From Paracoccus sediminicola (GTDB lineage: Bacteria > Pseudomonadota > Alphaproteobacteria > Rhodobacterales > Rhodobacteraceae): a DNA stretch of 64,000 nucleotides. Position numbers and translations under genes: made by a program. Location of the stretch: NCBI RefSeq assembly GCF_027912835.1, contig NZ_CP115768.1, forward strand, positions 496,001 through 560,000, read 5' to 3'. The notes under the pieces were generated by a model. The model was not told the origin of the DNA, did no database searches, and saw only the letters and a program-made list of their open reading frames with translations. This document shows, piece after piece, positions 52,141 through 61,401 of the stretch. Every line of letters begins with the position of its first letter. Position 1 is the first letter of the stretch.

Positions 52141-53931
52141 ATGAGTGATTTCACCACCCGCCCCGATATTCGCGGCACATTCGGAACCGTCGCCTCGACC
52201 CATTGGCTCGCCTCTGCGGTGGGGATGGGCATTCTTGAAAAGGGCGGCAATGCCTTCGATGCAGCCGTCGCGACGGCGCTTGTGCTTCAGGTGGTCGAGC
52301 CGCATCTGAACGGCCCGGGCGGAGACCTGCCCGCCATCGTGCATCTTGCCGAGACCGCCGAGACGCGTGTGCTCTGTGCACAGGGCGTGGCGCCGCGCGG
52401 GGCGACGATGGATCATTACCGCGGCCAGTTCGGCAACGGGCTCATCCCCGGCTCGGGGTTGCTGGCCACGGTGGTGCCGGGGGCCTTTGACGGCTGGATG
52501 CTCATGCTGCGCGACCATGGCAGCATGGAGCTGTCCGAGGTCATGGCCCCCGCCATCGCCTATGCGCGCGACGGTCATCCGGTCCTTCCGCGCGTCGCCA
52601 ACACCATCGCCGGGCTTGCCGATTTCTTCCGCGAAGAATGGCCCACAAGCGCCGCGACCTGGCTGCCGGACGACACCGCGCCGGAACCTTGGGCGCTGTT
52701 TCGCAACCCGGATCTCGCCGCCTGCTATCAGCGGATCGTCGACGAGGCCCAGGGGGACAGCCGCGAGGCCCGCATCGACGCCGCCCGCAAGATCTGGTCC
52801 TCGGGCTTCGTGGCCAAGGCGATCTGCGATTATCTGGCCGGGGCGAAGGTCATGGATGTCTCTGGCAGCGCGCATGAGGGCGTGCTCTCTCGCGAGGATC
52901 TGGCCGAATGGCAGGCCAGCTGGGAAGAGCCGGTCTCGATCGAGTATCACGGCTGGACGGTGCACAAGACCGCGCCGTGGTCGCAGGGCCCGGTTCTGCT
53001 TCAGGCATTGCAGATCCTCAAGCAATTCGATCTGGCCGCGATGGACCCGCTTGGCGCGGATTTCGTGCATGTCGTGATCGAGGCGATGAAGCTCGCCTAT
53101 GCCGACCGCGAGGCCTATTACGGTGACCCGGATCACTTCGATGTCCCGCTGGAGAAACTGCTGTCCGAGGATTACGCGGCAGAGCGTGCCGGTCTGATCG
53201 GCGAGCGCGCCAGCCTGGAACAGCGCCCGGGGCGGATCGAGGGGCTGGAGCATCTCGCGGATGACGCCATCGCGCGCGCCGAGACCGATTTCGACGCCGC
53301 GCGCGGCGCCAGCGCGGGCGAGCCGACCATGGCCCATCTGACCGAACGCCGCGGCGATACGGTGCATCTCGACGTGATCGACCGCTGGGGCAATATGGTC
53401 AGCGCGACCCCATCGGGCGGCTGGCTGCAATCCAGCCCGGTGATCCCCGGCCTCGGCTTTCCGCTGAACAGCCGCGCGCAGATGTTCTGGCTGCGCGACG
53501 GGTTGCCGACCTCGCTGAAACCCGGCGCACGCCCGCGCACCACGCTGACGCCGTCGCTGGCGGAAAAGAAAGGCACCCGCATTGCCTTCGGCACGCCCGG
53601 CGGCGATCAGCAGGATCAATGGCAGCTGATCTGGTTCCTGCGCTATGTCCATCACGGGATGGAGATGCAGCGCGGCATGGATGCGCCGCTGTTTCACAGC
53701 AGTCACTTCCAGTCCAGCTTCTACCCGCGCGAGGCGAAGCCCGGCGCGCTGATGATCGAGCCGAATTTCGGCGATGAGGTGATTGCGGATCTGCGCGCGC
53801 GCGGCCATGAGGTGACGGTGGCTGAACCGTGGAGCGTCGGGCGACTGACCGCTGCGCGGCGCGATGCGGATGGGATGCTGACCGCCGCCGCCACGCCGAG
53901 ATTGATGCAAGCCTATGCAGTGGGGCGCTGA
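52141..53931 (+). CDS. Gamma-glutamyltransferase family protein, cytosolic form
   Basis: A 596 aa Ntn-hydrolase that transfers or hydrolyses gamma-glutamyl groups, e.g. from glutathione. N-terminal substrate segments (GGNAFDAAVATALVLQVVEPHLNGPGGD) and the autoprocessing nucleophile Thr-407 in RGDTVHLDVIDRWGNMVS are visible. Unlike E. coli Ggt it has no signal peptide (start MSDFTTRPDIRG), so it should act on peptides after import by the adjoining ABC transporter. Precise substrate unknown; some family members act on other gamma-glutamyl or acyl-amino compounds. Confidence 0.85.
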   Translation: MSDFTTRPDIRGTFGTVASTHWLASAVGMGILEKGGNAFDAAVATALVLQVVEPHLNGPGGDLPAIVHLAETAETRVLCAQGVAPRGATMDHYRGQFGNGLIPGSGLLATVVPGAFDGWMLMLRDHGSMELSEVMAPAIAYARDGHPVLPRVANTIAGLADFFREEWPTSAATWLPDDTAPEPWALFRNPDLAACYQRIVDEAQGDSREARIDAARKIWSSGFVAKAICDYLAGAKVMDVSGSAHEGVLSREDLAEWQASWEEPVSIEYHGWTVHKTAPWSQGPVLLQALQILKQFDLAAMDPLGADFVHVVIEAMKLAYADREAYYGDPDHFDVPLEKLLSEDYAAERAGLIGERASLEQRPGRIEGLEHLADDAIARAETDFDAARGASAGEPTMAHLTERRGDTVHLDVIDRWGNMVSATPSGGWLQSSPVIPGLGFPLNSRAQMFWLRDGLPTSLKPGARPRTTLTPSLAEKKGTRIAFGTPGGDQQDQWQLIWFLRYVHHGMEMQRGMDAPLFHSSHFQSSFYPREAKPGALMIEPNFGDEVIADLRARGHEVTVAEPWSVGRLTAARRDADGMLTAAATPRLMQAYAVGR

Positions 53932-53934
53932 CAC

Positions 53935-54684
53935 ATGACCTATTCCATCGTGGCGCGTGACACCAAAAGCGGCGCTATCGGCATTGCCGTGGCCAGTCGC
54001 TTCTTCGCCTGCGGCGCGCTCGTGCCGTTCATCGGGCGGAACGCGGCCTTCGCAACCCAGGCTTTCGTCAACCCGGTCTGGGGCAGCGAGGGGCTGCGCC
54101 GTCTCGAAGCCGGAGAATCCGCCGAGGATGTGCTGGCCGATCTGGTCGCGCGGGATGACGGCGAAAGCCATCGCCAGGCGCATCTGACCGACCGTGACGG
54201 TCGCTTTGCCGCCCATACCGGGGCCGATTGCATCGACTGGGCCGGTCATGTGCTGGGCGAGGGCTTTTCGGTCGCGGGGAATATGCTGGAGGGTCCGCAA
54301 GTGGTCGAGGACACGGCGCGGGTCTATGCCGAGCGCAACGATCTGGGCTTCGCCGAACGGCTGCTGACCGCGATGGAGGCGGGCGAGGCGGCGGGCGGCG
54401 ACAAGCGCGGCCGGCAGGCGGCGGGCCTGCTGATCCATCGCGGCGAGGCGCATCCCTGGCTGGATCTGCGCGTCGATGACGACGCCGATCCGCTGGCCGA
54501 GCTGCGCCGTCTGCTGGACGTCGCTTCCGAACAGTATCTGCATTTCTACGAGCTTCTGCCGACGGCATCTTCCTTCAGCGGCAACCCTGAACGCGCCGAG
54601 ATCGAGCGTCGCGTGGCCGAGGATCAGGCCCGTCGCCAGGCCGAGGGCCGGGCCAGCCAGTCCCGCGCCACCACGAAAGTCTGA
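53935..54684 (+). CDS. DUF1028 family protein
   Basis: A 249 aa protein of the DUF1028 family, an Ntn-hydrolase-like group often encoded next to peptide transporters. The start TYSIVARDTKSGAIGIAVASRFFACG matches the family, including the conserved Ser/Thr-rich first strand, and HTGADCIDWAGHVLGEGFSVAGNML follows. It lies 3 bp after the gamma-glutamyltransferase stop. The function is not established; peptide or amide hydrolysis is a reasonable guess. Confidence 0.82.
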   Translation: MTYSIVARDTKSGAIGIAVASRFFACGALVPFIGRNAAFATQAFVNPVWGSEGLRRLEAGESAEDVLADLVARDDGESHRQAHLTDRDGRFAAHTGADCIDWAGHVLGEGFSVAGNMLEGPQVVEDTARVYAERNDLGFAERLLTAMEAGEAAGGDKRGRQAAGLLIHRGEAHPWLDLRVDDDADPLAELRRLLDVASEQYLHFYELLPTASSFSGNPERAEIERRVAEDQARRQAEGRASQSRATTKV

Positions 54685-54688
54685 GACG

Positions 54689-55519
54689 ATGGAGGGCATC
54701 ACCACTTCCGCGCTGATCGAGCTTGCCGCCGTCGCTATAGGCGCGGGGATTGGCGGCGGCATTCTCGCCGGGTTGTTGGGCGTGGGTGGCGGCATCGTCA
54801 TTGTCCCGGCACTGTATTTCGCGCTGACGCTGGCCGGCATGGACCCGGAGCTGACCATGAAGGTCGCCGTCGGCACCTCGCTTGCGACCATCGTCTTCAC
54901 CTCGCTCGCCTCGGGGCTGGGCCATCACCGGCGCGGCGCCATCGACACCGGGCTGCTGCGGCTTTGGGCGCCCTGGATCCTGGCCGGGGTCATCGCGGGA
55001 AGCCTGCTGGGCGGCTATGTTTCGGGCAATGTGCTGATTGCGGTCTTCGCCACGGTCGCGCTGGTTGTGTCCGCCGACATGATCCTCCGCAAGGGCCGCG
55101 CCGATCCCGAGCCGAAGGGGTTTTCGCGCCCGGTCTGGGCCTTTTTCGGCGTGTTCACCGGCACGGTCAGCGCCATGATGGGGATCGGCGGCGGCACGAT
55201 CGGCGTGCCTTTGCTGAACTTCCTCGGCTATGACATCCGCCGCGCGGTAGGCACCTCGGCGGCGATCGGGTTCATCATCGGCCTGCCCGGCGCGCTGATC
55301 TATGCCGCGACCGGGCTGGGGCAGGACGGGCTCCCGCCATTTTCCATCGGCTACGTGAACCTGCTGGCGGCGGCGGTCATCATCCCGCTGACCACGACCT
55401 TCTCGCAATTGGGAGTGAAGCTGGCCCACTCCATCCCGCGCCGGGCGCTGCGGCTTGCCTTTGGCGGCTTTCTGCTGCTCACTTCGATACGCATGTTCAT
55501 CGACCTGTTCAGCGGCTGA
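54689..55519 (+). CDS. TauE/SafE-family anion exporter
   Basis: A 276 aa membrane protein with eight hydrophobic segments and the two repeated glycine-rich TauE/SafE motifs (GILAGLLGVGGGIVIVPAL and MMGIGGGTIGVPLLNFLG). The family exports sulphite or organosulphonates. In this operon it could remove sulphite derived from cysteine of imported glutathione-like peptides (inference). Starts 4 bp after the DUF1028 gene. Confidence 0.88.
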   Translation: MEGITTSALIELAAVAIGAGIGGGILAGLLGVGGGIVIVPALYFALTLAGMDPELTMKVAVGTSLATIVFTSLASGLGHHRRGAIDTGLLRLWAPWILAGVIAGSLLGGYVSGNVLIAVFATVALVVSADMILRKGRADPEPKGFSRPVWAFFGVFTGTVSAMMGIGGGTIGVPLLNFLGYDIRRAVGTSAAIGFIIGLPGALIYAATGLGQDGLPPFSIGYVNLLAAAVIIPLTTTFSQLGVKLAHSIPRRALRLAFGGFLLLTSIRMFIDLFSG

Positions 55520-55536
55520 GAAGGGCACGGCACGGA

Positions 55537-56196
55537 ATGGCCAAGGACGACCACACGGATGTCATCGCGGCGCTGATGCCCGTGGTCGAGGACGCGCTTC
55601 GCGCCGATGGACGCCTGCCGCCCGAGCGCAGCCTCGCCGAGATGCTGGGCGTTTCGCGGCGCAATCTGCGGCTGGCGCTGGATGAGTTGCAGGCCCGGGG
55701 CGCGGTGTTTCGCCGTCACGGGCGCGGCACTTTCGCAATCCCGCCGCCGCATCCGGATCGTGGCCGTCACCGGCTGTTGGCCGGGCGGCTCTCGCTGAGC
55801 CAGCTGATGGATGTGCGCTATCAGATCGAGCCGCGCCTGGCCGAACTTGCCGCGATCAGGGCCGAGGCGGGGGACATCGTGAAGCTGGACCAGCTGATGC
55901 AGAACACCCGCGCCGCCGTGTCGGCGCAGGATTACGAGGTCGCCGACGCGGTGTTCCATTACCGCATCGCCGAGCTGGCCGATAATGCGCTGTTCCTGGA
56001 AATCTACGAGCTGATCCGCGAATTCCGCCGCGATCAGGGCTGGCGCGAGCGGCGGGCGGAAACCAACGTGCCGCAAGTGCTGGATATTCTCGGCGAGCAG
56101 CATCAGCGCATTTTCGACGCCATCGCCTCGGGCGATCCCGGCGCAGCCGGCACGGCGCAGCGCAAGCATCTGGCCTTTATCGCATCCAAGCTGTGA
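55537..56196 (+). CDS. GntR-family regulator (FadR/FCD subfamily)
   Basis: A 219 aa transcription factor. The winged helix RADGRLPPERSLAEMLGVSRRNLRLALDELQARGAVFRRHGRGTF is followed by an FCD ligand domain with metal-type Asp/His positions (ADAVFHYRIAELADNALFLEIYELI). It is the last gene of the transporter-gamma-glutamyltransferase operon, 17 bp after the exporter gene, and may bind the palindrome at 46572-46590. Confidence 0.88.
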   Translation: MAKDDHTDVIAALMPVVEDALRADGRLPPERSLAEMLGVSRRNLRLALDELQARGAVFRRHGRGTFAIPPPHPDRGRHRLLAGRLSLSQLMDVRYQIEPRLAELAAIRAEAGDIVKLDQLMQNTRAAVSAQDYEVADAVFHYRIAELADNALFLEIYELIREFRRDQGWRERRAETNVPQVLDILGEQHQRIFDAIASGDPGAAGTAQRKHLAFIASKL

Positions 56197-56241
56197 CCGC
56201 CTGAGCGGCGCGGGCAGGGTGATCAGTCCCGCGCGGCCGGA

Positions 56242-56319
56242 CCGGGGCTCTGCCCCGGACCCTAGGGTATTTTCGCACCAAAGATGCCCGAGCCAGCATG
56301 TCGCGGCCCATCTTTGGTG
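56242..56319. repeat. Intergenic palindromic repeat of a type seen in Rhodobacteraceae
   Basis: Two hairpins occur in tandem: CCGGGGC-TCT-GCCCCGG at 56242-56258, and CACCAAAGATG (56276-56286) paired with CATCTTTGGTG (56309-56319) across a 22-nt loop. Between them is a GGTATTTTCGCACC stretch. The pattern of CCCCGGACCC followed by CACCAAAGATG recurs in intergenic regions of this bacterial family (from memory). Lying between the converging GntR and phoB genes, it can serve as a bidirectional terminator. Confidence 0.65.
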
Positions 56320-56388
56320 GGGATATACCGTGGGGGTGCGGGGGCAATGCACCCGTTGGTGTTGAGCTGTGTGGGTTGCGGCAGGGGT

Positions 56389-57081
56389 TCAGCCGAGCGC
56401 GTAGCCCGCGCCGCGCACCGTGCGCACCGGGTTGTCGCCGCCATTCTGCATCAGCGCCTTGCGCAGCCTTCCGACATGCACGTCGATGGTGCGGGTATCG
56501 ACATAGATGTCACGACCCCAGACCCGGTCGAGGAGCTGCTCGCGCGTCCAGACCCGGCCCGGCTTTTCCATCAGCGTCGAAAGCAGCCGGAACTCGGTCG
56601 GGCCGAGATGCAGCGCCTGGCCGGCGCGGAAGACACGATGTTCTCCGGCGTCAAGGATGATGTCGCCGAAGCTCAGCCGCTCGCCCATTGTCGCCGGGCG
56701 GGTGCGGCGAAGCTGGGTGCGCAGCCGGGCCATCAGCTCGACCACCGAATAGGGTTTCACCACATAGTCATCCGCGCCGGTTTCAAGCCCGCGCACCCGG
56801 TCTGTCTCATCCCCGCGCGCCGAAAGCATCACGATGGGAATGGACCGGGTCTGCGGATCGGCCTTGATCCGGCGGCAGATCTCGATCCCCGAGACGTTCG
56901 GCAGCATCCAGTCGAGCACGATCAGATCGGGATTTTCCTCGGCCACGAGCAGCAGCGCTTCATCGCCGTTTTCAGCGATCACCACCTCGAAACCCTCGGC
57001 TTCGAGATTGTATTTCAGCACCTCGCGCTGCGCGCTTTCATCCTCGACGACCAGGACGCAGGGGGTCTGACGGATCGACAT
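56389..57081 (-). CDS. phoB: Phosphate regulon response regulator PhoB
   Basis: A 230 aa OmpR/PhoB-type regulator. The receiver has the phospho-acceptor Asp in LIVLDWMLPNVSG (about residue 53) and Lys in YVVKPYS. The C-terminal winged helix has LGPTEFRLLSTLMEKPGRVWTREQLLDRVWG. It is the last gene of pstSCAB-phoU-phoB. It should bind the Pho box in front of pstS. The sensor kinase gene phoR is not in this cluster. Confidence 0.95.
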   Translation of the reverse strand: MSIRQTPCVLVVEDESAQREVLKYNLEAEGFEVVIAENGDEALLLVAEENPDLIVLDWMLPNVSGIEICRRIKADPQTRSIPIVMLSARGDETDRVRGLETGADDYVVKPYSVVELMARLRTQLRRTRPATMGERLSFGDIILDAGEHRVFRAGQALHLGPTEFRLLSTLMEKPGRVWTREQLLDRVWGRDIYVDTRTIDVHVGRLRKALMQNGGDNPVRTVRGAGYALG

Positions 57082-57084
57082 GTC

Positions 57085-57807
57085 TTATCCCTCGGCTTCC
57101 GTGACCGTTGCGCGCACCACCCCGTCCTTCTTGGGCCGGGCCTCGTCGGGCAGTTCGCCGGTGACGAGATAGATCACCTGCTCGGCGATGGCCGTGGCGT
57201 GATCGCCCATGCGCTCGATATTCTTGGCGATGAAATGCAGATGCATGCAGGCGGTGATGTGGCGCGGATCCTCCATCATATAGGTCAGGAATTCGCGGAA
57301 CAGCGCATTATACATCTGGTCGACTTCCAGATCCCGCTCGCGCACATCGGCGGCAAGTTCGGCGTCGCGCTGGATATAGCTGTCGAGTGCATCCTTCAGC
57401 AGCCGTTCGACGGTGACGGACATGCGGCGCAGCGCCATGCCGGCCCCGTCGATCACCGGCAGATGCGACAACACATGGCTGCGCTTGGCCATGTTCTTGG
57501 CGTAATCCCCGACCCGTTCGAGCGAGGCAGAGATCTTGATGACGGTCAGCACCAGTCGCAAATCGGTCGCGGTGGGCGCGCGCAGGGCGATCAGCCGCGC
57601 AGCCTCTTCGTTCACCTGAAGATCGAGCGCGTCGATTTCCTTGTCGCGGCGGCGCACGGTTTCGGCCAGCTCTTCGTCAAAGGTCTCGAGCGCGCGGGCG
57701 GCGTCGGTGATGGCGGTCTCGACCATGCCGCCCATGCGCACCACGAGCGCCTGAATGGTTTCGAGATCGCGGTCGAAGGCCGAGGCGATATGTTTGTCGC
57801 TTTGCAT
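57085..57807 (-). CDS. phoU: Phosphate signalling protein PhoU
   Basis: A 240 aa all-helical protein of two PhoU repeats with metal-binding acidic helices (VGDYAKNMAKRS; ERMGDHATAIAEQVIYL). PhoU couples the Pst transporter state to PhoR/PhoB and restrains phosphate uptake. It lies between pstB and phoB, with a 3 bp gap to phoB. Confidence 0.95.
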   Translation of the reverse strand: MQSDKHIASAFDRDLETIQALVVRMGGMVETAITDAARALETFDEELAETVRRRDKEIDALDLQVNEEAARLIALRAPTATDLRLVLTVIKISASLERVGDYAKNMAKRSHVLSHLPVIDGAGMALRRMSVTVERLLKDALDSYIQRDAELAADVRERDLEVDQMYNALFREFLTYMMEDPRHITACMHLHFIAKNIERMGDHATAIAEQVIYLVTGELPDEARPKKDGVVRATVTEAEG

Positions 57808-57831
57808 CTGTTCCTCCTGCGGCGCGGGGCG

Positions 57832-58650
57832 TCAGCCGATCCGGCCTGAAATATAACTTTCCGTCCGCGGGTCCTGCGGCTTGGTGAAAATATCGTCGGT
57901 GTCGCCATATTCGACCAGATTCCCGAGATGAAAGAAGGCGGTCTTCTGGCTGACACGCGCGGCCTGCTGCATGGAGTGGGTCACGATCACCACCGAAAAC
58001 TCCTCGCGGAGCTGGTCGATCAGTTCCTCGACCTGGCTGGTGGCGATCGGATCGAGCGCCGAGCAGGGCTCGTCCATCAGCAGCACCTCGGGGCGGGTCG
58101 CGACGGCGCGGGCGATGCAGAGACGCTGCTGCTGACCGCCGGAAAGCCCGGTGCCGGGTTCATGAAGCCGGTCCTTCACCTCATCCCAGAGCGCCGCACC
58201 GCGCAGCGATGTCTCGACGATTTCGTCGAGTTCGGCCTTGTTCCTGGTCAGCCCGTGGATCTTCGGCCCATAGGCGACATTGTCATAGATCGATTTCGGG
58301 AAGGGGTTGGCCTTCTGGAACACCATGCCGACACGGGCGCGAAGCTGCACCGGATCGACGCGGCGGTCATAGATGTCCTGGCCGTCGATCTCGATATTGC
58401 CCTCGATCCGGGCGATGTCGATCGTGTCGTTCATCCGGTTGATACAGCGCAGGAAGGTCGACTTGCCGCAGCCTGAGGGTCCGATGAAGGCGGTCACGGT
58501 CTTGTCGAGAATGTCCACATCGACATCCTTGATGGCGTGTTTATCGCCGTAATAGACCTGAACCTTGCGGGCCGAGATCTTGATCTTGTCATCTTGCGTC
58601 ACGCGACGCTCCACCATGGTCATATCGTTCATTGTATCCATCCCAGCCAC
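57832..58650 (-). CDS. pstB: Phosphate ABC transporter ATP-binding protein PstB
   Basis: A 272 aa ABC ATPase. Walker [20 protein letters not shown], signature [16 protein letters not shown], Walker [17 protein letters not shown] and the switch His in [14 protein letters not shown] are complete. The phosphate-family marker CINRMND after Walker A identifies PstB. Located 4 bp after pstA. Confidence 0.96.
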   Translation of the reverse strand: MAGMDTMNDMTMVERRVTQDDKIKISARKVQVYYGDKHAIKDVDVDILDKTVTAFIGPSGCGKSTFLRCINRMNDTIDIARIEGNIEIDGQDIYDRRVDPVQLRARVGMVFQKANPFPKSIYDNVAYGPKIHGLTRNKAELDEIVETSLRGAALWDEVKDRLHEPGTGLSGGQQQRLCIARAVATRPEVLLMDEPCSALDPIATSQVEELIDQLREEFSVVIVTHSMQQAARVSQKTAFFHLGNLVEYGDTDDIFTKPQDPRTESYISGRIG

Positions 58651-58654
58651 GTTT

Positions 58655-59947
58655 CTACCAGCGGCGTTCGAACTTGTTGCGGAGGAAGATCGCCAAGGCG
58701 TTCATCATCACGAGGAAGCCCAGGAGAACCAGGATCGCGGCCGATGTCCGGCTGGTGAAGCCGCGTTCGGGACTGTCGGCCCAGATATAGATCTGGGTGG
58801 GCAGCGAGGTGGCCGCGTCAAGCGGGGTGGCCGGCGCGGCGGTGATAAAGGCGTTCATCCCGATCAGCAGAAGCGGCGCGGTCTCTCCCAGAGCCTGCGC
58901 CAGACCGATGATCGTGCCGGTCAGGATACCGGGCATGGCCAGCGGCAGCACATGCTGGAACACCACCTGCTGACGCGAGGCCCCGACGCCAAGCGCGGCT
59001 TCGCGGATCGAAGGCGGCACCGCTTTCAGCGCGTTCCGCGTCGCGATGATGATCGTCGGCAGGGTCATCAGAGACAGGGTGATCCCGCCCACCAGCGGGG
59101 CCGAGCGCGGCATCCCGAACCAGCCGAGAAACACCGCGAGACCGAGCAGACCGAACACCACGGACGGCACGGCGGCGAGATTGTTGATATTGATCTCGAT
59201 CAGGTCGCTGAGCCGGTTTTTCGGCGCAAATTCCTCAAGATAGATCGCCGCGCCGATACCGACCGGGAACGAGATCATGAAGCAGACCAACAGCGTGTAG
59301 AACGAGCCGATCAGCGCGCCTTTCAGGCCGGCCGCCTCGGGGAAGCGGCTGTCGGCATTGGTGAACAGCCCCGTGTTGAAGGGCAGGGATATCAGCCCGG
59401 CATCCTCGATCTTCTCGAAGACGGCGATGCTGTCATTGGTAAAGCGGCTGCGCCCGCCCTCGGCGATCTCACGGCTCAGAACGCCCTTGTTCAGCTGGTC
59501 GTAAGGGTCCGACGCCGCGACCCTCATCTCGACCGTCTGGCCGATCAGCGATGGATCGGCGAGGATCTCGTCGCGGATCTGGAACCGGGCCTGACTGGTC
59601 AGCATGTCCTCGGCAATCTCGGCTTCTTCTTCGTCGAGAAAGTCGAAGCTCTGCGCCACGGCGGCCGAGAACATGCCGCGGAAATCTCCCTCGGCGGGAT
59701 CGTCCGCCGAGATATATTCCTGGGTGATCGGCACGCTGAGGGTGATGTGGGTCTGGCGGAACGCCTTCGCCCCTTCGCTCACCAATGTCCACAGCAGGAT
59801 CACCAGCATCGCAACGGCGATGCCAAGTGCTGCGATGCCGAGCGTCTTCAGGATCGTCTCGCCGCGATGCCGCTTGCGCAGTTGGGCGGCGGCGCGGGAC
59901 GAGGTCCACTGGCCGGTCTGGCCCTCGATATCGGGATGGGTCGCCAT
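58655..59947 (-). CDS. pstA: Phosphate ABC transporter permease PstA (long alphaproteobacterial form)
   Basis: A 430 aa permease with an extended N-terminal region (DUF3333-like, about residues 1-200, one membrane helix plus a periplasmic part) before the usual six-helix permease core ([58 protein letters not shown]). The ATG at 59947 with GAGG upstream is preferred to the TTG at 59959 that overlaps pstC. Confidence 0.93.
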   Translation of the reverse strand: MATHPDIEGQTGQWTSSRAAAQLRKRHRGETILKTLGIAALGIAVAMLVILLWTLVSEGAKAFRQTHITLSVPITQEYISADDPAEGDFRGMFSAAVAQSFDFLDEEEAEIAEDMLTSQARFQIRDEILADPSLIGQTVEMRVAASDPYDQLNKGVLSREIAEGGRSRFTNDSIAVFEKIEDAGLISLPFNTGLFTNADSRFPEAAGLKGALIGSFYTLLVCFMISFPVGIGAAIYLEEFAPKNRLSDLIEININNLAAVPSVVFGLLGLAVFLGWFGMPRSAPLVGGITLSLMTLPTIIIATRNALKAVPPSIREAALGVGASRQQVVFQHVLPLAMPGILTGTIIGLAQALGETAPLLLIGMNAFITAAPATPLDAATSLPTQIYIWADSPERGFTSRTSAAILVLLGFLVMMNALAIFLRNKFERRW

Positions 59948-59955
59948 GTCGGGCC

Positions 59956-61332
59956 TCAATCGTAGAGTTCGCGATATTTGCGGACGATCCGCAGCGCGAG
60001 AATGTTGATGAGAAGCGTGAAGATGAACAGCATGAGCCCGAGCGCGAAGGCTGCCAGGGTCTTGGGGCTGTCAAACGAGGTGTCGCCGATGAGCAGTGTC
60101 ATGATCTGCACGGTGATCGTCGTCACGCTGTCCAGCGGGTGCAGCGTCAGATTGGCCATGATGCCGGCGGCCATCACCACGATCATGGTCTCGCCGATCG
60201 CGCGGCTTACGGCCAGCAGGATGCCGCCCACGATACCGGGAATCGCCGCGGGAAAGAGCACCTTCAACATCGTCTCGGAGCGGGTCGAGCCGAGCGCGAG
60301 GCTGCCGTCTCGCAGGCTTCGCGGCACCGCCGACAGCGCGTCATCGGTAAAGGAAGAGATGAACGGGATCAGCATCACCGCCATCACGCTGCCCGCGGCG
60401 AGCGCGGTGTTGGGCGAGACCTGAAGCCCGATTGCCGCGCCGGTATCGCGCAGGAAAGGCGCCACGGTTAACGTTGCGAAGAAGCCGTAAACGACAGTGG
60501 GGATGCCGGCGAGGATCTCGAGGATGGGTTTAATGGTTTTCCGCACGCGCTGGCTGGCGAACTCGTTCAGGTAGATCGCCGAGAACAGCCCGATCGGGAT
60601 CGAGAAGAACATCGCGATGAAGCTGATCACCAGCGTGCCCGTCAGCACCGGCAGCCAGCCGAACGCGCCTTCGGCAGCGATCTGGTCCGCGCGGATCGGG
60701 ATCTGAGGCTCCCAGCTGGTGCCGAAGAGGAACTCGGTGAAGGGCACCATGCGGAAGAAGCGGATCGCCTCGAACAGCAGCGAGAAGATGATGCCGACGG
60801 TCACCAGAATGGCAAAGACCGAACAGGCGATCATGATGCCGTGGATGATCCCCTCGGCGCCCTGGCGGGCGCGGAACTCGGCGGCAACGCGGCGGCGCGT
60901 CAAGGCCAGCATGGCGATGCCCAGAGCGGCGACAACCAACAGCAGCAGCCAGCCGGCGGCGTTTTGAAGCGACACCATCCGCTCGGCGGCGGCGAGCTTC
61001 CAGGGCTCCGGTTCGCCGAAGATCTGTCCGCGGGCAATCGAGACGATCTCGGAGCTGAGAAGCTGGCGGTCGCCCGGACCCATGCCCGCCGTCGCGTCGG
61101 CGGGCAGCGAGCTCATCACCATCATGTCGATCGTGGGTCCGCGCAGCGCAAGCCAGACGAGGATCAGCACCAGAACAGGCACCAGAACCATCAGCGCAGC
61201 ATAGAGCCCGTGGAAATAAGGCAGCGAGTGCAGCCGCGTCCCGTCAGCGCGAATCGCGACGGCGGCGCGGCGGTTGAAGACATAACCGACCAGCGAAGCC
61301 GTCAGCAGCAGGGCAAAGGCGAAAAGAACCAT
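59956..61332 (-). CDS. pstC: Phosphate ABC transporter permease PstC (long form)
   Basis: A 458 aa permease. An N-terminal region with about three extra membrane helices (to about residue 160) precedes the core (LTGTLVISFIAMFFSIPIGLFSAIYLNEFASQRVRKTIKPILE and LRDGSLALGSTRSETMLKVLFPAAIPGIVGG). It is separated from pstS by 69 bp containing a strong hairpin and is 8 bp from the pstA ATG. Confidence 0.93.
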   Translation of the reverse strand: MVLFAFALLLTASLVGYVFNRRAAVAIRADGTRLHSLPYFHGLYAALMVLVPVLVLILVWLALRGPTIDMMVMSSLPADATAGMGPGDRQLLSSEIVSIARGQIFGEPEPWKLAAAERMVSLQNAAGWLLLLVVAALGIAMLALTRRRVAAEFRARQGAEGIIHGIMIACSVFAILVTVGIIFSLLFEAIRFFRMVPFTEFLFGTSWEPQIPIRADQIAAEGAFGWLPVLTGTLVISFIAMFFSIPIGLFSAIYLNEFASQRVRKTIKPILEILAGIPTVVYGFFATLTVAPFLRDTGAAIGLQVSPNTALAAGSVMAVMLIPFISSFTDDALSAVPRSLRDGSLALGSTRSETMLKVLFPAAIPGIVGGILLAVSRAIGETMIVVMAAGIMANLTLHPLDSVTTITVQIMTLLIGDTSFDSPKTLAAFALGLMLFIFTLLINILALRIVRKYRELYD

Positions 61333-61355
61333 CGAGCGAATCCGCTTTTGAAGAG

Positions 61356-61384
61356 GGGCCCCGCCCCGAAACGAGGCGGGGCCC
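61356..61384 (-). terminator. Hairpin between pstS and pstC (attenuator or mRNA stabiliser)
   Basis: A perfect 10-bp stem (GGGCCCCGCC / GGCGGGGCCC) with a 9-nt loop follows the pstS stop on the minus strand. As the remaining pst genes lie downstream without another obvious promoter, it probably gives partial termination or protects pstS mRNA, favouring a surplus of binding protein. Confidence 0.65.
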
Positions 61385-61401
61385 GGTTGCCGAGAGCCGG
61401 A

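Noticed and set aside
51208..54900. A 1230-codon open frame on the minus strand
   Set aside because: It runs antisense through a permease, gamma-glutamyltransferase and DUF1028 genes that all have strong family motifs; composition is that of a shadow frame.
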